Numbered from the stretch's first letter, positions 29,341-41,376 are shown. The stretch is DNA of 64,000 nt from Sabellastarte sp. h YS-2021 (GCA_964017235.1 OZ024934.1:89680706-89744705), one strand, 5' to 3'. A program made the numbers and translations. Notes: generated by a model from the sequence alone, not told the origin.

Positions 29341-31394
29341 GGTTTACTTTACAGTTTCCGAAATTTATTAAAGAAAAATACCATTACCTTCCATCATTTT
29401 GAACGGTTAAGTTTTTCCTTTCAAAAATTAAATAAATACAAAATTTGAAAGCAGTCTGAAATGTGACAAAAGTTCACTGGAACTACCGGAAGTGTCTTGT
29501 TGTTGTTTACATAGAAACCTTTGCGACAATAATAAATAAATTAGCCGTATTTATTAATTTTTTACATCTTAACTTTTGGTTTTATGAGCAAGCGAAACAA
29601 ACTAGTGACTGTATGAATCGCATTTCCTGTAAACAATAAAATTGAGTAATTATTTAAATTATTGAAAAAAGCAAAAGTTTTTGTCTTTAATTCAATAAAA
29701 GTTATCGTAAACAGAGTTCTAGGAAAGGAAATAACTGAAAAAATGCAAATCCCTCTGAGATAAATTCTTGTCAATATAGTCAATGTACAAAATAAAATAT
29801 AAAGACATACATTAAATAAAAAGGATACTCACATTGTTCAAAATATATAAACTTCATACTCCTCCCAAAATTATAAACTGCCGTTTTATTTGTTGTATTT
29901 CATTGAAGTCTTAAACATTTTTGCATACTCTTGATAATTAGCAAGATTTATTACTTGTAGCTGATTTCAACTAAGCACATTCATTTCCCCAAAAATCCTG
30001 TTCATATTTTCTCAATGAAATAGTTGATATATGATTAATTTGCAGGACCTTTAAAGACAATTTGTTTCACACTTTTAGACAGAGTATATGTCTATTATGG
30101 AGTGGACAGTCTTAAGGCAGGACAGTGTAATGGGTAGATGATAAAACTAATCGTCTGCCATTGTACTGTCCTGTCTGTAAAGTTATCCACCTCTGTAAAT
30201 TTTATGTATGGTAACATTACATTTTAAGTACATTTTCTTGATAATTACAATAATTAATATGCACATTCTGATCAAAATATTCTTTTGTTGTGCAAGTATA
30301 ATACATCAGATATATTTTTAAAATTTTTTACTGCATGTCTATGTTTTAACTTTTATACATAAGATGTATCCCTTATTTCCATTATGCAATATATATGAAT
30401 TATAATATTTCAGTTGTTTATTTTGTTTTTCTCTCATTCTTCAAAACTTTTATTGTAATCTTTTGCATGCCAGGTTTATTGAAGACAATAAATTGGATAA
30501 CATAAATAAGCTAATTTTCTAAATATCTGGCATCAATTTTTTACTTTTGCATGTTTACTGGTAAAATTATTCATTTGAATATTAGCAATATCAAAATATG
30601 ATTTATCATTTTTAATGCTAAATTTTTGTCACATCTGAACTTTAATTACAGAATCAGATATTGGTCAAAATCAAAATTGGTATCATTTACCACTGTTTTA
30701 ACAGCTAAGGTTAAGTCAGAACAGGCCATCAAAGGTAATCCCCACGTTTGCAATGATCTCAATTTAAACATCAAATTATAACCATGGTAACATAGGTGAA
30801 GTCAAGTGATTCCATGTTAAACTTGTTAACCAGTTAGACCACTCATTAACTATTGGATAAGTTTTGAAACCTTAAACTGCATGTATAATTATCATCCTAT
30901 TCATGTCTATAGCACTGTTCAATATTATATGTCCTTTTACAAATGTTAATGTTAGGGAAATAATTTTTAAATAATTGACTGAAGATATGCACAAATAGAT
31001 AAGCAGAGATTGTCTTTTAATGATCATAAATCATTTAAAATAATTAATAAAGATAATAATATTTTTAAATAAATAATATTTTTACATTATTAAAATACTG
31101 TGAACAGGATTTCTATATAGAACCTTACTTAGCCTGGTATACCTGTGTTGGAAACTCTGGAGTGTTTTAACTCAGGACACCTGTACACAAAAGCAATAAA
31201 AACTTGATAAAAATAATTGCACCACCAATGTATTAATAATATACAAGTACATTTGGTACAAACATACCACAACATGCAGAATCAATTTTTTAAAAGTCAC
31301 ACTTTTAAGATGTCATGCAGCCAGTACAGATATACAATGACTTAGCTCAAATCAATGTCTATTGTGCACAACTTATATCCTTATTATACAATAC
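29341..31394. other. intergenic, no gene seen
   Basis: Very AT-rich. One small palindrome, 'aggcaggacagtgtaatgg' against 'ccattgtactgtcctgtct' at about 30114-30173, may be a mini-foldback element. No other feature was recognised. Confidence 0.45.
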
Positions 31395-31535
31395 AAAGTC
31401 ACAGTTAGGGTTTTACGTCCCATTGAACAGCCAGGGTCATATTGGGACAGGTCCTCAGCATTGTCACTTGTGGGACCCAAACCCACACAGAGGTGACAGC
31501 CTGTGATTAGATGCCAAACTTGCTAACCACTATAT
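31395..31535 (-). repeat. SINE-like element (family 2)
   Basis: The complement of this segment matches 50652-50775: 'ttagcaggtttgacatctaa', 'tcacaagctgtcacctctgt' and 'gtgggtttgacttcc'. The last word resembles a tRNA-type B box (GGTTTGACTTCC), and 'ttagcagg' may be a decayed A box, which suggests a tRNA-derived SINE. A further fragment lies near 4370-4465. Confidence 0.55.
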
Positions 31536-32149
31536 TATACAATACATATAAATATATATTTGGACGTTTATTGAAATGGTTACTTTTCCCTGGCTACAGT
31601 TTACTCATGCATTGTGATAGATTGTTGAAAATTTCAGTTGAATGTGATCATTGCCATATCAGCAGCTGTTTGTAAGGCCTTATCTTTATGCTATAAAGAC
31701 ACTTTTTAGGTAAGTGGAGTCATTTATTATTGTTTTTTTATTTCATTTGGCAAGCGATTATGCTCGTGCCTTTCATCTCTGCGTGGGGTTATGCAGGGTT
31801 TTACAACAAATAGCGATATTAGTAACACAATGGTGAAGCCTGAGTGTTTCTAATGAGCTATGAGTTGTAAAACCATGCATAACCCTATACCAGGAGTTTG
31901 TTATTCCAATTCTAACATGACATTTTATATTTTGTGTTAGTATTTTGCTGAAGATTTGTAGTGCATATTCTTCATAATTTGACTTTTAAAAAGTGAAGTG
32001 GTATTTTTGTCCACCTATGTAAAACTGGGCATGAGGTTGTGCCCAATTTTGTATTCATATTTTGTATTTATACTCAGCACAATATCTCCATGTACTACAG
32101 GACTGAAAGCGCTATATGACCCATTTTACTGTACAACTACAGTCCATCT

Positions 32150-32420
32150 CACAAATTACTGATATTCCCCTAACTGAAAGACAGAGGCTCTTCAGGGTCT
32201 TTAACTTGCCACTGGGGATAGGACCCAATGACAGATGAATGCCATTTTAAGTGGTCATCCGAACCACTATGTATCTGCCTGTTCCTGGGATTACAAAGAC
32301 CGGAAGTGTGCAGTGAATGAAAACCCCCGTCTGTGCACATAGAATCAGCTGGCATAAAACATGCGATAACTGCCCACTGAAAAACGGAAAAACCCTCATA
32401 AATGTTTTGAATTGCTCGAT
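32150..32420 (-). repeat. unclassified moderately GC-rich segment
   Basis: This stretch is clearly richer in G and C than its surroundings and has minus-strand open frames of about 60-75 codons with no recognisable homology. It may be a dispersed repeat or an old pseudogene; I cannot decide. Confidence 0.25.
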
Positions 32421-32896
32421 TGTATGTTGGTAGTAAAATCGTCTGCTTTTACAAGAGCGATCATGCATTGAAAACAATATGAATCACTGACACATGTGTC
32501 ATGTTAGAATGGATTTTTCTCTCATGATATCATGTGGATTAAACTGAGATTTATTTGTATCTAAAAGCACGACACCTTTCCATGTAGTAATATAGACGGA
32601 TTAAAAATATAAACAGTTAATATATTCGTCACACTGACCAAGGAAACGAACTGATTTGGGGCTCATGTTTGGAAGTTGAAATCAAGCCTTGTGTAAAATT
32701 GTTTTTCTCAATAAGTGAGTACTTAGTTGTCAGCCTTGAAGTATTATAATAATATACACTATTGTATGTGCATTTTGGCGGGTTGCCCTGCCTGGTGGGT
32801 AAATTTTACACTGTCTTATCACTATCAGACACTTAACTGGGATCCTTCACAGAGATTTTCATTTCGTAGTCGTATACTTCTTCTACTGCTTCCCTG

Positions 32897-33012
32897 CATA
32901 AGTTGGCCACAGTCATAAGTTGGCCGCCCTCACCACAGCTTCACAGAGCTTTAACATGAGCAGTAGGCATAAGTTGGCCGCAGTCATAAGTTGGCCGCCA
33001 TCACCAAATCTT
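32897..33012 (+). repeat. 'cataagttggccgc' short repeats
   Basis: The word 'cataagttggcc' occurs four times (about 32897, 32914, 32969, 32985) as two pairs, each pair followed by 'gcc[ca][tc]caccaca/aat'. This looks like a duplicated unit of about 72 bp just left of the foldback element at 33034. Confidence 0.6.
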
Positions 33013-33033
33013 GAAATTGCTACAAATTTAATA

Positions 33034-33660
33034 CGAAGAGCTTCGATCCACGGCATCGTGGATTTAAGATTTATTATATTTACACGGCATCGTGAGTTTA
33101 AAGTCATACTTAAATACACGGCCCCAATATAGAGAGACTTAAGTTTAACATTTAAGTCAGATATTTAAGTTTAAAATTTTAAGAATAGTACAAAAAAAAC
33201 AAGGAATTTGTGGTGTCCTAGTCAATCAGATTCGCGGACACAGCCATGTCATGTTTACGGAAAACACACAACTAGCGTAGACTGGTTGTCTTGATCTTCT
33301 GTTTGTAAAATATGGCTAGAAACCTATCCTATTCTCTAGTGAGGTTTCAGTAACAAATGATTTCATTGGTTAATTAAATTAATCACGTTTGCAGACGAAA
33401 AGTAGACTCGTTGTCTTGATCTTCTGTTTGTAAAATATGGCTAGAAACCCATCCTAAAAAATTAATCTTCGTAATATGGCTTTTAAAAAGTGAAGTGGGA
33501 TTATCAGCCACCTTCCTTCACTGGCTGTGAGGTTATTCTCATTTTCACAATGGTGATTGACCAATCAAAATCGCGGACAGAGCCGTGTCATGTTAGAATA
33601 TTGGGGCCGTGTAAATATAATAAATCTTAAATCCACGATGCCGTGGATCGAAGCTCTTCG
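33034..33660. mobile_element. foldback element with 9-bp target duplication (Mutator-like)
   Basis: Inverted arms: CGAAGAGCTTCGATCCACGG at the left and its counterpart ending 'gtggatcgaagctcttcg' at the right, with pairing over at least 65 bases. Perfect 9-bp direct repeats AATTTAATA flank it (33025-33033 and 33661-33669). A 9-bp duplication with long inverted repeats points to the Mutator-like superfamily. Internally a segment of about 50 bp ('tgtcttgatcttctgtttg...') is duplicated (about 33289 and 33411). No transposase; 627 bp. Confidence 0.85.
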
Positions 33661-33669
33661 AATTTAATA

Positions 33670-34959
33670 GCTGATATCATAATAAGCTTTGGTGTCATGA
33701 TAAGCTTAATTGTATTTTGTTCCTTACTTTTTTGCGATTACAGGAGGTTTCACGGTTGGGAGATTTCACGTCTCTTTGGAGGGTTCTCAGTAAAAGTTGG
33801 TCCCTCCTAAAAGTTGGACAAAAGTGGCGATTCCATCACTGCTGGGACTAATAGTGGCGACATTAATTTTAATTGAGAAGAAATGGGGAGGGGTAGATGG
33901 CCAGTGGCGACAGTCCAAGTAATGCGGCGTTGGCGGGGGGAGATGGCCATGATGTCTTTTTATTTATAAAGTACTGTTAGAAAGCCCTGGTCTGGCGCCT
34001 CATATTGCCTCAATAGCATGTGCTGAATATTGGGTCTACCACTCCACGTTGGGATCTCTTGATCTCCACTGAAGGCAAGGAGAGGGACTTTGTTATGCAT
34101 CTCTTCAGCCAATCAAATTCATTGGCACTTAAGTACAAGAACAATTGATCCTAGTTGGCCAAGTCACCTTCCTGCTAACCCCCCACCCCACCCTCACCCC
34201 ATTCAATAATTGAACACAAAGGTTGTTGAAATATAAAATGCTTTAAAAATCGTGGAGTTGCATTACACCCAATGTCCAACTTATTAGTGTTATTGAGGAA
34301 ATGCGAATCTCCAAGTGGTGGTTTAAAGATATATTTTAGCAATATTTTTTTTAGCAATATATATTTCTAGCAATATTTATAGGTAGAAAGATTGTGGAGT
34401 TGTACACAAAGTACTGTAACTTATTAATGTTGTGGAGAAAATGTTTAGGCCCCAGGTGGGGGTTTTCTATGTACCAATGCACCCGTTTTAAAAGACATCC
34501 TGGCCATTGCCACTTGTCTTTGACAAACCCCTGGTGGGTGGGGGTTTTGTAGCAACTTAGTAACCTCCCCCTCCCCCATCACCGCTGGACAACCCCTCCC
34601 ACCACCACCATCCCATCGCTGCTTTGGCCAATTAAAATTCCAAGTTGGACAGAAGTCTGAGTTTTAGAATGTACCGTAAAATTTGATGGATGATTCACAG
34701 TAAAAAACGGATTTGTGGTAAAACCCATGAAATTGTGTTTCTATTCATCCAGGTACTATTTCAGGCAGTTTATTTATTTAGGACGCTCAATGGAAATTGT
34801 GGAACTCTAACATTTTTCTTACAAATCCATGGTTGGAATTTTAATGAATATGTTAAGGTTTCTGATTAAAGTAAACGTAGTGTCTATTCTACCGACAATC
34901 ATCGGTAAAATAAGCTGTTGTCTATACCATCATCATCACAATAGCCACTGTGTAAAGGT
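33670..34959. other. intergenic, no gene seen
   Basis: Mixed composition, with C-rich runs at about 34175-34200 and 34565-34615. No exon or complete element recognised. Words such as 'ggaggtttcacgg' recur near 35485 and, in complement, near 41440, which hints at an old dispersed repeat. Confidence 0.4.
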
Positions 34960-35262
34960 AAAACACCTATTCTCAAAATATTGCTGGAAAACCTCATGGA
35001 AATCCGTAAGTTCACATATCTTCATGAATAAAAGTGAGTTGGTGGGTATATGCTTGCAAGTCTGACTGTTTGTAAAATATTACTCGAAACTAACCCCACG
35101 GAAATATGTGACCCCATATGTCTTCATGAATATTAATGAGTTGGTGGGTATATCCTTACTAGTCTGACTGTAAAATATTGCTTGAAAAGCCCAGTCTTTT
35201 GCATCTATGACCTCATATAACCTCATGAATATTAATAAGTTTGGTGGTATGAATTCTGTTCT
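34960..35262 (+). repeat. three tandem units of about 105 bp related to 28863-29205
   Basis: Each unit has 'aaaatatt[ga]ct[gc]gaaa', then 'tgacc[tc]catat' and 'ctcatgaatattaatgag'. The same words in the same order make up the units at 28863-29205, so the two arrays share an ancestor. Ends of the host element were not found. Confidence 0.7.
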
Positions 35263-35906
35263 ATTTATAATACACCAACATCTTGTGCATGCGTTTTTCT
35301 TTAATTGTTGGAGTCGGATTTCTAACGGCTTGTCTACAGTTCCGACAAAGTCGAATCTGTAAGCACTTCGATTTAAAAAACCCCATTTAAAAACATTATT
35401 TGAAAGTATAGATACATTCATTATACATACATTGTGCAGTAACTAGTACAAAACCAAAAGTAATAACTGCAATGGTGTTGAGAGGTTTCGCTGTCTTGGT
35501 CGTTTCGCTGTTAATTTGGAGGATTCGCGGTGAAAAGGGGAGACATTTCACATAAATTTCTCAGATATTTTTCATTTATTAACTTTTTAATGTGGGTCCT
35601 ATCTATCTTATATCCATGAAATAATTGATAAACACAAAAACCCTAACTTCTTTGAAGTCAGTTATAAGGATTAAGCCCTAACTGTGCATCAAGTAATTGC
35701 TACCACACAAGAGAGCGTGATCCTAGCTAGTCAAAAGAATTGCAATCAGTATATCCATGTGGAATTAATTAGAAATATACTAGTTCCTCACAAAATATAA
35801 TACCATATCTCAATATAATTTAAAATTATTGCATATATCATTAGATCCATGATAAAAAACTGAAAACAATGGTACCACAATGATCAAAATCCATCCATAA
35901 ATAAAG

Positions 35907-36082
35907 ATTTTATTGCGTTAATACATCCTATCCAATGGACAATTTGCTATACCGGTCGGTCAGAAAAAGACGTCCTGTGTTTCCACTGGCTGGCCGGTCC
36001 GTAGTACTAGTGCACTCCCCAGATGGCGTGTCGTACTTCCTTCCTGTCTAGACAACATGACGTCATAGCATCTTTTTCGTTT
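35907..36082 (+). repeat. left inverted terminal repeat of DIRS copy 2
   Basis: Starts ATTTTATTGCG. Complementary to about 41157-41376. Contains TGACGTCA at 36058-36065. Compared with copy 1 it lacks about 20 bases after the 'ccaatggac' box and has 'aatttgctataccgg' where copy 1 has 'aaatgcttatccgg'. Confidence 0.85.
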
Positions 36083-36627
36083 GGCGCGTGTACTGTGCAG
36101 ACGTGTTTTCAACATCTCCAGATATTTTAAGGAAAAGTGTGCATTATGACGGATTTTCAACCTTATATGTGGATATTTTCAGTGTAGAAGTGTTATCTAC
36201 TGATCAAGCATGGATATACATTTAGAAATATGCTGGAAACGCTCTCTAGCTGACTCAATTTAGTGTTGATGATAGGGCAGTTAAGATGAGAAATATAAAG
36301 GCAGCCATTTTACTAGTTTCCTCCCATTCAACCATTGTGTTGTTAGGGGCAGATCGATAATATTGAGGAATTATGGATACACTACAGGTATTTTTATCCG
36401 TGTCTTTTGTTTGAGGGTACCTTCTGTAACCTTCCAGCTACAGTCACCATAGAAACATCTTTTCTAGTACTACAAATAGAAATCACGGAAAACTTCCGTC
36501 TACGTAGTTTTGAACACAGTAAATAGAAGGAATTGCCCATATGAAAGGTGCATTCTTCATCAGAGCGCACTGGTAAAGACTTCTCTGCTGTAAAGCATCA
36601 GTCACACCAGCCTAGCTCGAGTATTTA

Positions 36628-37278
36628 GTGTTTTTTCATCAGAAGCAAGAGATGAATTCTTCAGATTTGTTCAGAGCGCACTGGTCCAGACATCTTTGCT
36701 GTAAAGCATTAGTCGACCGGCAAGCTCAAATTCAGCCGACCTCACCTAGTATTTACATAGAAGGAACTTCATCTTTAGTCACTCTCAGTCCCACCCTTGT
36801 GGACCCAGCACTTGTGTCGGTAATAAGGACAGTGGATGGCCAGGACACTGGTTTGAGTGCACAGCCGGCTGAGCAACCGACTTCAGACCGGCATCGACCA
36901 GGACTTTCATCTTCAGAGCGCACTGGTCCAGGCTTCTCTGCTTTTAAAGCATCAGCCGACCGGCCAGCTCGAAAGAACGTGACCTCTGACGTCATATCCA
37001 GTCAGCCAATGGCATGTCCTTCCGACCAAATCATGAAGCTGGTCACGTGTTCTGACCAACCGGGAAGGTCGGAAGTGTGTTCTTCAGAAGCCGGCTGGCC
37101 GGTCCGTAGTACTAGTGCACTCCCCAGATGGCGTGTTGTACTTCCTTCCTGTCTAGACAACAGCCTGCCAGTTTTGTGCCAGTTACAGAGACTTACTGTT
37201 TACAGTAAATTACCGGTTATGGAGTCCTGGTACCGGACAGAGTTGCCTAAGGTAGATTTGGTTACAGAAAATTCTTAG
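36628..37278 (+). other. open frame in the rearranged gag region of DIRS copy 2
   Basis: 217 codons, Ser/Pro/Thr-rich, no recognised domain. It covers two of three copies of a unit of about 70 bp ('cttcagagcgcactggtcca...') at about 36555, 36660 and 36905, and then reads through an internal duplicate of the terminal repeat (about 37096-37161). The composition resembles the low-complexity part of the copy 1 gag, so it may be a relic of gag, but it could equally be chance in GC-richer DNA. Confidence 0.25.
37096..37161 (+). repeat. internal duplicate of part of the DIRS terminal repeat
   Basis: About 65 bases ('ggccggtccgtagtactagt...tgtctagacaaca') repeat 35987-36055 almost exactly, about 1.1 kb inside the element. 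No known DIRS function needs a third terminal-repeat copy here, so this is probably a rearrangement scar. Confidence 0.85.
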
Positions 37279-37749
37279 ACCAATCAGTGGCCTTGGTGAT
37301 ATGACAGTGTCCCCAGCTACTGCCAGGCAACCTTCCCTTATCACACCTTTCAACAGTCTGTTATCGGTGCTGGACTTGACTGGTAGATAATAGATTTCAC
37401 CTTTACAAACACAGACCTGAATACCCAGCATGAAAAGAAATAGGTCTTATCAAAAAAAAAAAAAAAAAAAAAAGGTGGTCGATAGTCAGGCAAGTTCTTC
37501 ATCATGTCCAGCCGGCCAAGGGTCAGCCATCTCAATTACTGTGTAAATGCTGCAACTTGCAGGATGCTGGCCTGGGGCAAAAGTCTTTTAAATGTGAAAA
37601 GTTGTGTCAGCCCCATCGGACCGGACCGGACCACAGCAAGAACAGAGAGACTGTTTTCTTGGATCATTGTCACCAGACCGGACCAGTGTCCGGAGGCCGG
37701 AGGGACAGAAATGTTTGTCAGACTAGCAAATGTCCCAAATGTGGCACAC

Positions 37750-39715
37750 ATCTGCCTGTAGGGTCCAGACTAAACCCGTTTCGGAACTTAGGAAGCCTTG
37801 GGGGGCTGGACCCTAGGTAGTGCAAATATTGAAGGAGGGCTACACTCTCCCTTTCCAGTCAACACCAAGCTTGACAAGGTCACCCAAAATTTTCAACTGC
37901 TATGCACATCCTCACAGGAACCTATATTGGTTAGAGGCATTACATCAGCTTATGGACAAAGAATGGTGCAGTCGAGCCAGTTCAAAATCTCTGGGCTTCT
38001 TCAACCTTTCTTGGTTTCAAAACCACACAACCATTGGAGACCTATTCTAGGTCTGAGCAAACCAAACCTTTTGGAGACCATCAGGACCACCCTCCAACAA
38101 TGGGAGTGGGTTACCTCAATAGATTTCCAGGACACCTACTTCCATATACCAATACAGGAACAGTCCAGGACATATCAAATTTCATGTCCAGGGTCGGACA
38201 TACCAGTTCAAAGCACTGTCTTTCGGTCTGTCCACTGCACCCATGGAGCTCACTGTAGTAGCAAAGGAGTTGAAACTGATGGCCATACACAAGGGTATAA
38301 TAATCCACCAGTACTTAGACGACTGGTTGGTGAAAGCCTCATCCCACCTGGTTTGTCTCCAGCATACACTAGATCTAGTGAAAAAATGCCAAGTTTAGGT
38401 TGGCTGGTGAATTTAAAAAAAAAAAAAATCGAAACTGGAACCAAAAGCAGGTCTTCGACCTTGTAGGTTACCAGTTCGACCTCATGGCCGGTCGGGTCCG
38501 ACCTATACCGGACCATTGGCAGAACTTTCAGGACAAAATACTAGAAATACTCTCACTACCGGTTTGTCCGGTCCAGCAGTTCATGTCTAATAGGTTCACT
38601 AACAGCCACAGGAAAGCAAGTTCACCTAGGCCGACTTCATAGGAGACCCATACAGTGGCATCTCAAAAACAACTGGATGGTACCAGAGTCACTAGAAAAG
38701 GTGATTCCAATACCAAGGTGATTGCACCCACATTTACAAGGGTGGTTGCAAGAGGACAATGTCCTTACAGGCCAACCATTACACCCAAATAAAACATGAT
38801 CTGCAAATTTTACAGATTCATCAAAAGCAGGGTGGGGCGCTCACTTAAACGAACGCACTGGAGGCACCTAGTCCCTTCTGGAAAGCAAGTTGCATATCAA
38901 TTACCTAGAACTCAAGGCAGTCTTTCTAGCCTTACAAGAGTTCCAAGACCTCTGCATACACAAGATAGTACTTGTAGAGACAGACAACACCACAGTGGTG
39001 TCATACATAAACAGGGAAGGAGGCATGAGGTCGGGCCCACTTTGTGCTTTACTATGGAGAATCTTGACCTGGTGCACCAGAAATCAAGTAACTCTAAAAG
39101 CCCGACACATTCCAGGCCGGCTGAGTGTGGTCGCAGACAAGCTATCCAGGCTAGACCAGACCACCCAAACAGAGTGGTCTCTCCTTCAGGAGGTCTTCCA
39201 AGCAGTATGCCACAGGTGGCACCGGCCTCAAATAGACCTATTTGCCACGAGGTTCAACAACAAGTTGCCTTTGTTTGTGTCACCGGTACAGGATCCCCTG
39301 GCCACAGCAGTGGATGCGCTCAGTCTGCCATGGTAGGATCAGGAAGCATACACCTTCCCACTATCAGCCATATTGGGCAAAGCGGTCATGTTGCAGGACT
39401 CCTTGTGCAAGAGAATCATTCTGATTGCTCCGGGGTGGCCCATCATGCCTTGGTTTTGGGATCCAGTGGCCATGTCCAGCCAAATCCCACTGAGCCTGCC
39501 CAATCTGCCCAACCTGTTGACACAACCATTCAATCAGATCCCTCACAGAAATCTGACAAATCTTAATCTCGATGCACGGCTCCTGGAGCCTCAGCATTCG
39601 AGGAGCAGGGCTTCGCTGAGGCGGTTGCAGCAAGAATTGAGGCTCCTCAAAGGGGATCAACCAGATCAGTCTATGAGGCAAAGTGGACCATTGTTACAAG
39701 TGGTGCGTCACTAAT
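37750..39715 (+). pseudogene. DIRS RT / RNase H relic of copy 2
   Basis: Collinear with 10127-12160 of the first copy at the DNA level. Recognisable pieces are LDDW (about 38314) and, in one frame at 38890-39336, a long RNase H stretch (INYLELKAVFLAL with the catalytic Glu kept, DNTTVVSYI, ARHIPG...ADKLSR, QIDLFATRFN). That stretch is ended by a TAG at 39334-39336 where copy 1 has GGA. An A run at about 38408-38428 breaks the frame after the LDDW region. It is not functional. Confidence 0.88.
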
Positions 39716-40650
39716 CAGGTGGACCTCAGGGTACCCCTATAAAGTCAGTTGCTGACTTCCTTATGTACCTTATGAGGACAGGAAGCTACAGCCCAGCACC
39801 ATTGATGGTTACAGTTCAGCCATTGCTGATAAACTGGGAAATTCACCCTTCAACATCAGCAAGGACAAAAATCTCGCTCGTCTCCTGGATAGTTTCCACA
39901 GAGATAGACCCAAAGGCAGGAGGGGCATACCCTCCTGGAACCTCTCACTGGTCTTGCACCAGCTGAATAAGGCTCCGTTTGAACCAATCAAGGAGGCCTC
40001 CTTGAAGCATTTGACCTTCAAGACGGTATTCCTCTTGGCCCTTGGCTCGGGCAAACGCAGAAGTGAGATTGATGCTTGGCAAAACAAAAATATTAGACAC
40101 CAATCCGATTGGTCAACGGTGTCCCCGTATCCATTACCCAGCTTTCTATCCAAGAATCAGCTGGCCAAGAGGGTCCAGACAGTGTGGCCCCAGTGGTTAT
40201 AACAGCCCTGGCCCCCATCTCTGGATAGATCCCTCAAGTCTGACTGGTCCCTTTTTCCGGTTAGAGCATTGCGCTACTATTTGGACAGGACCTCAGACCT
40301 CAAGTAGAATAAGGAGGTGGTTTTTGTCTCCTTTAAGAAAGGTTCCGACAAAGACATCTGCCTCTATCTCCTCTTAGATCAAGCGTGCTGTGATCCTATG
40401 TTATGAGCTCTCTGACCAGGAGGCCCACTCTTTACATCAGGTTAAAACCCATGATGTCAGGGCCTTTGCTGCTCCTAAGGTCTTCCAGTCAGGAGTCTCC
40501 TTAGATCCAATCTTGTCAGCCTGCCACTGAAGTCACATAATACCCTCACACAGTTCTATCTGAAGGGTGTGGCTTGGGCTGACTCCGAGCTTTACCAATT
40601 GGGCTCAGTATGGGCTGCTCAGCAGATCCACAGGTGGCCCTTAGATTGAG
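39716..40650 (+). pseudogene. DIRS tyrosine recombinase relic of copy 2
   Basis: Collinear with 12110-13075. Visible are GSGKRRSEI (about 40047), HDVRAFAA (about 40449) and QFYLKG (about 40553). Several frame breaks and stops interrupt it, one at the His-Trp box (about 40526), where the Trp codon is lost. It is useful for locating the frame break of copy 1: this copy keeps one extra A at about 39937. Confidence 0.85.
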
Positions 40651-41002
40651 GAGATTTGTATATATGTACATAGTATAAACAATTTCTACATGTACATAGT
40701 AAAAATGTGATGTGCTTCCTTTGGGAGGTTTATTGACATTCTGGGACTGAACTCATCCCTCTCTTCACCCTACCTCAGAGCAGGTCTGTTAAAAAGGGGG
40801 GGGGGGGCGTTGGTATAGCCCCGGGTAACCGGCTGCTGGCAACCGACCATGACCTTACAGGGTTTCCTGACCTTAAGGTCAACCCAGGCCTGGGCCTATT
40901 GGTCTCCTGACAAAGTCAGCCTAGACCGTAGGTTAAAATTTGCTGTTGTGAGTTCACATATGTCCCTAGTAACTTACTCGCCGACCAAGCGGTAGTTATT
41001 CA

Positions 41003-41099
41003 GCAAATTGTCCATTGGATAGGATGTATTAACGCAATAAAATTGCAAATTTAATAAGTAAATTAAATTTTTATAGGCTAATACCCTATCCAATGGACA
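41003..41099. repeat. internal complementary region of DIRS copy 2
   Basis: Complement of the joined ends of this copy, with the same junction word 'cgcaataaaattgcaaat'. It carries this copy's own variants: 'agcaaattgtccattgg' on the left side and 'aataagtaaatt' on the right side, each matching its own tip rather than those of copy 1. Confidence 0.9.
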
Positions 41100-41156
41100 C
41101 ACAAGACCCTCCCACCGACCCCGCTGTCAGCTTACTAGGGGTCTAACAGGTTTAGA

Positions 41157-41376
41157 CAACGAAAAAGAGGCTATGACGTCATGTTGTCTAGACAGGAAGG
41201 AAGTATGACACGCCATCTGGGGAGTGCACTAGTACTACGGACCGGCCAGCTGGTGGAAACACAGGACGTCTTTTTCTGACGTTTGGCGGGCCGGTCTGCG
41301 CCGACTGGTTTAGCAAATTGTCCATTGGATAGGGTATTAACTTATAAAAATTTAATTTACTTATTAAATTTGCAAT
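41157..41376 (-). repeat. right inverted terminal repeat of DIRS copy 2
   Basis: Reverse complement of 35907-36082 in its inner part, with an AT-rich private outer tip ending AAATTTGCAAT. TGACGTCA lies at 41174-41181. It keeps the 'gacgtttggcgggccggtctgc' box that the left repeat of this copy has lost. Confidence 0.88.

Larger units (their letters stand above)
35907..41376 (+). mobile_element. DIRS-type retrotransposon, damaged copy 2
   Basis: Same family and orientation as the 7834-13795 copy, with identical outer tips (ATTTTATTGCG and AAATTTGCAAT), internal complementary region and terminal repeats. The gag gene is absent; in its place (about 36150-37490) is unrelated or heavily rearranged sequence, including a second copy of an inner piece of the terminal repeat. 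RT/RNase H and recombinase are recognisable but carry many stops and frame breaks. It has no target duplication. Confidence 0.92.

Noticed and set aside
37447..37475. A-run as the tail of a processed gene copy inside DIRS copy 2
   Set aside because: No upstream sequence resembles a spliced gene or SINE and no target duplication was seen; simple A expansion is enough.
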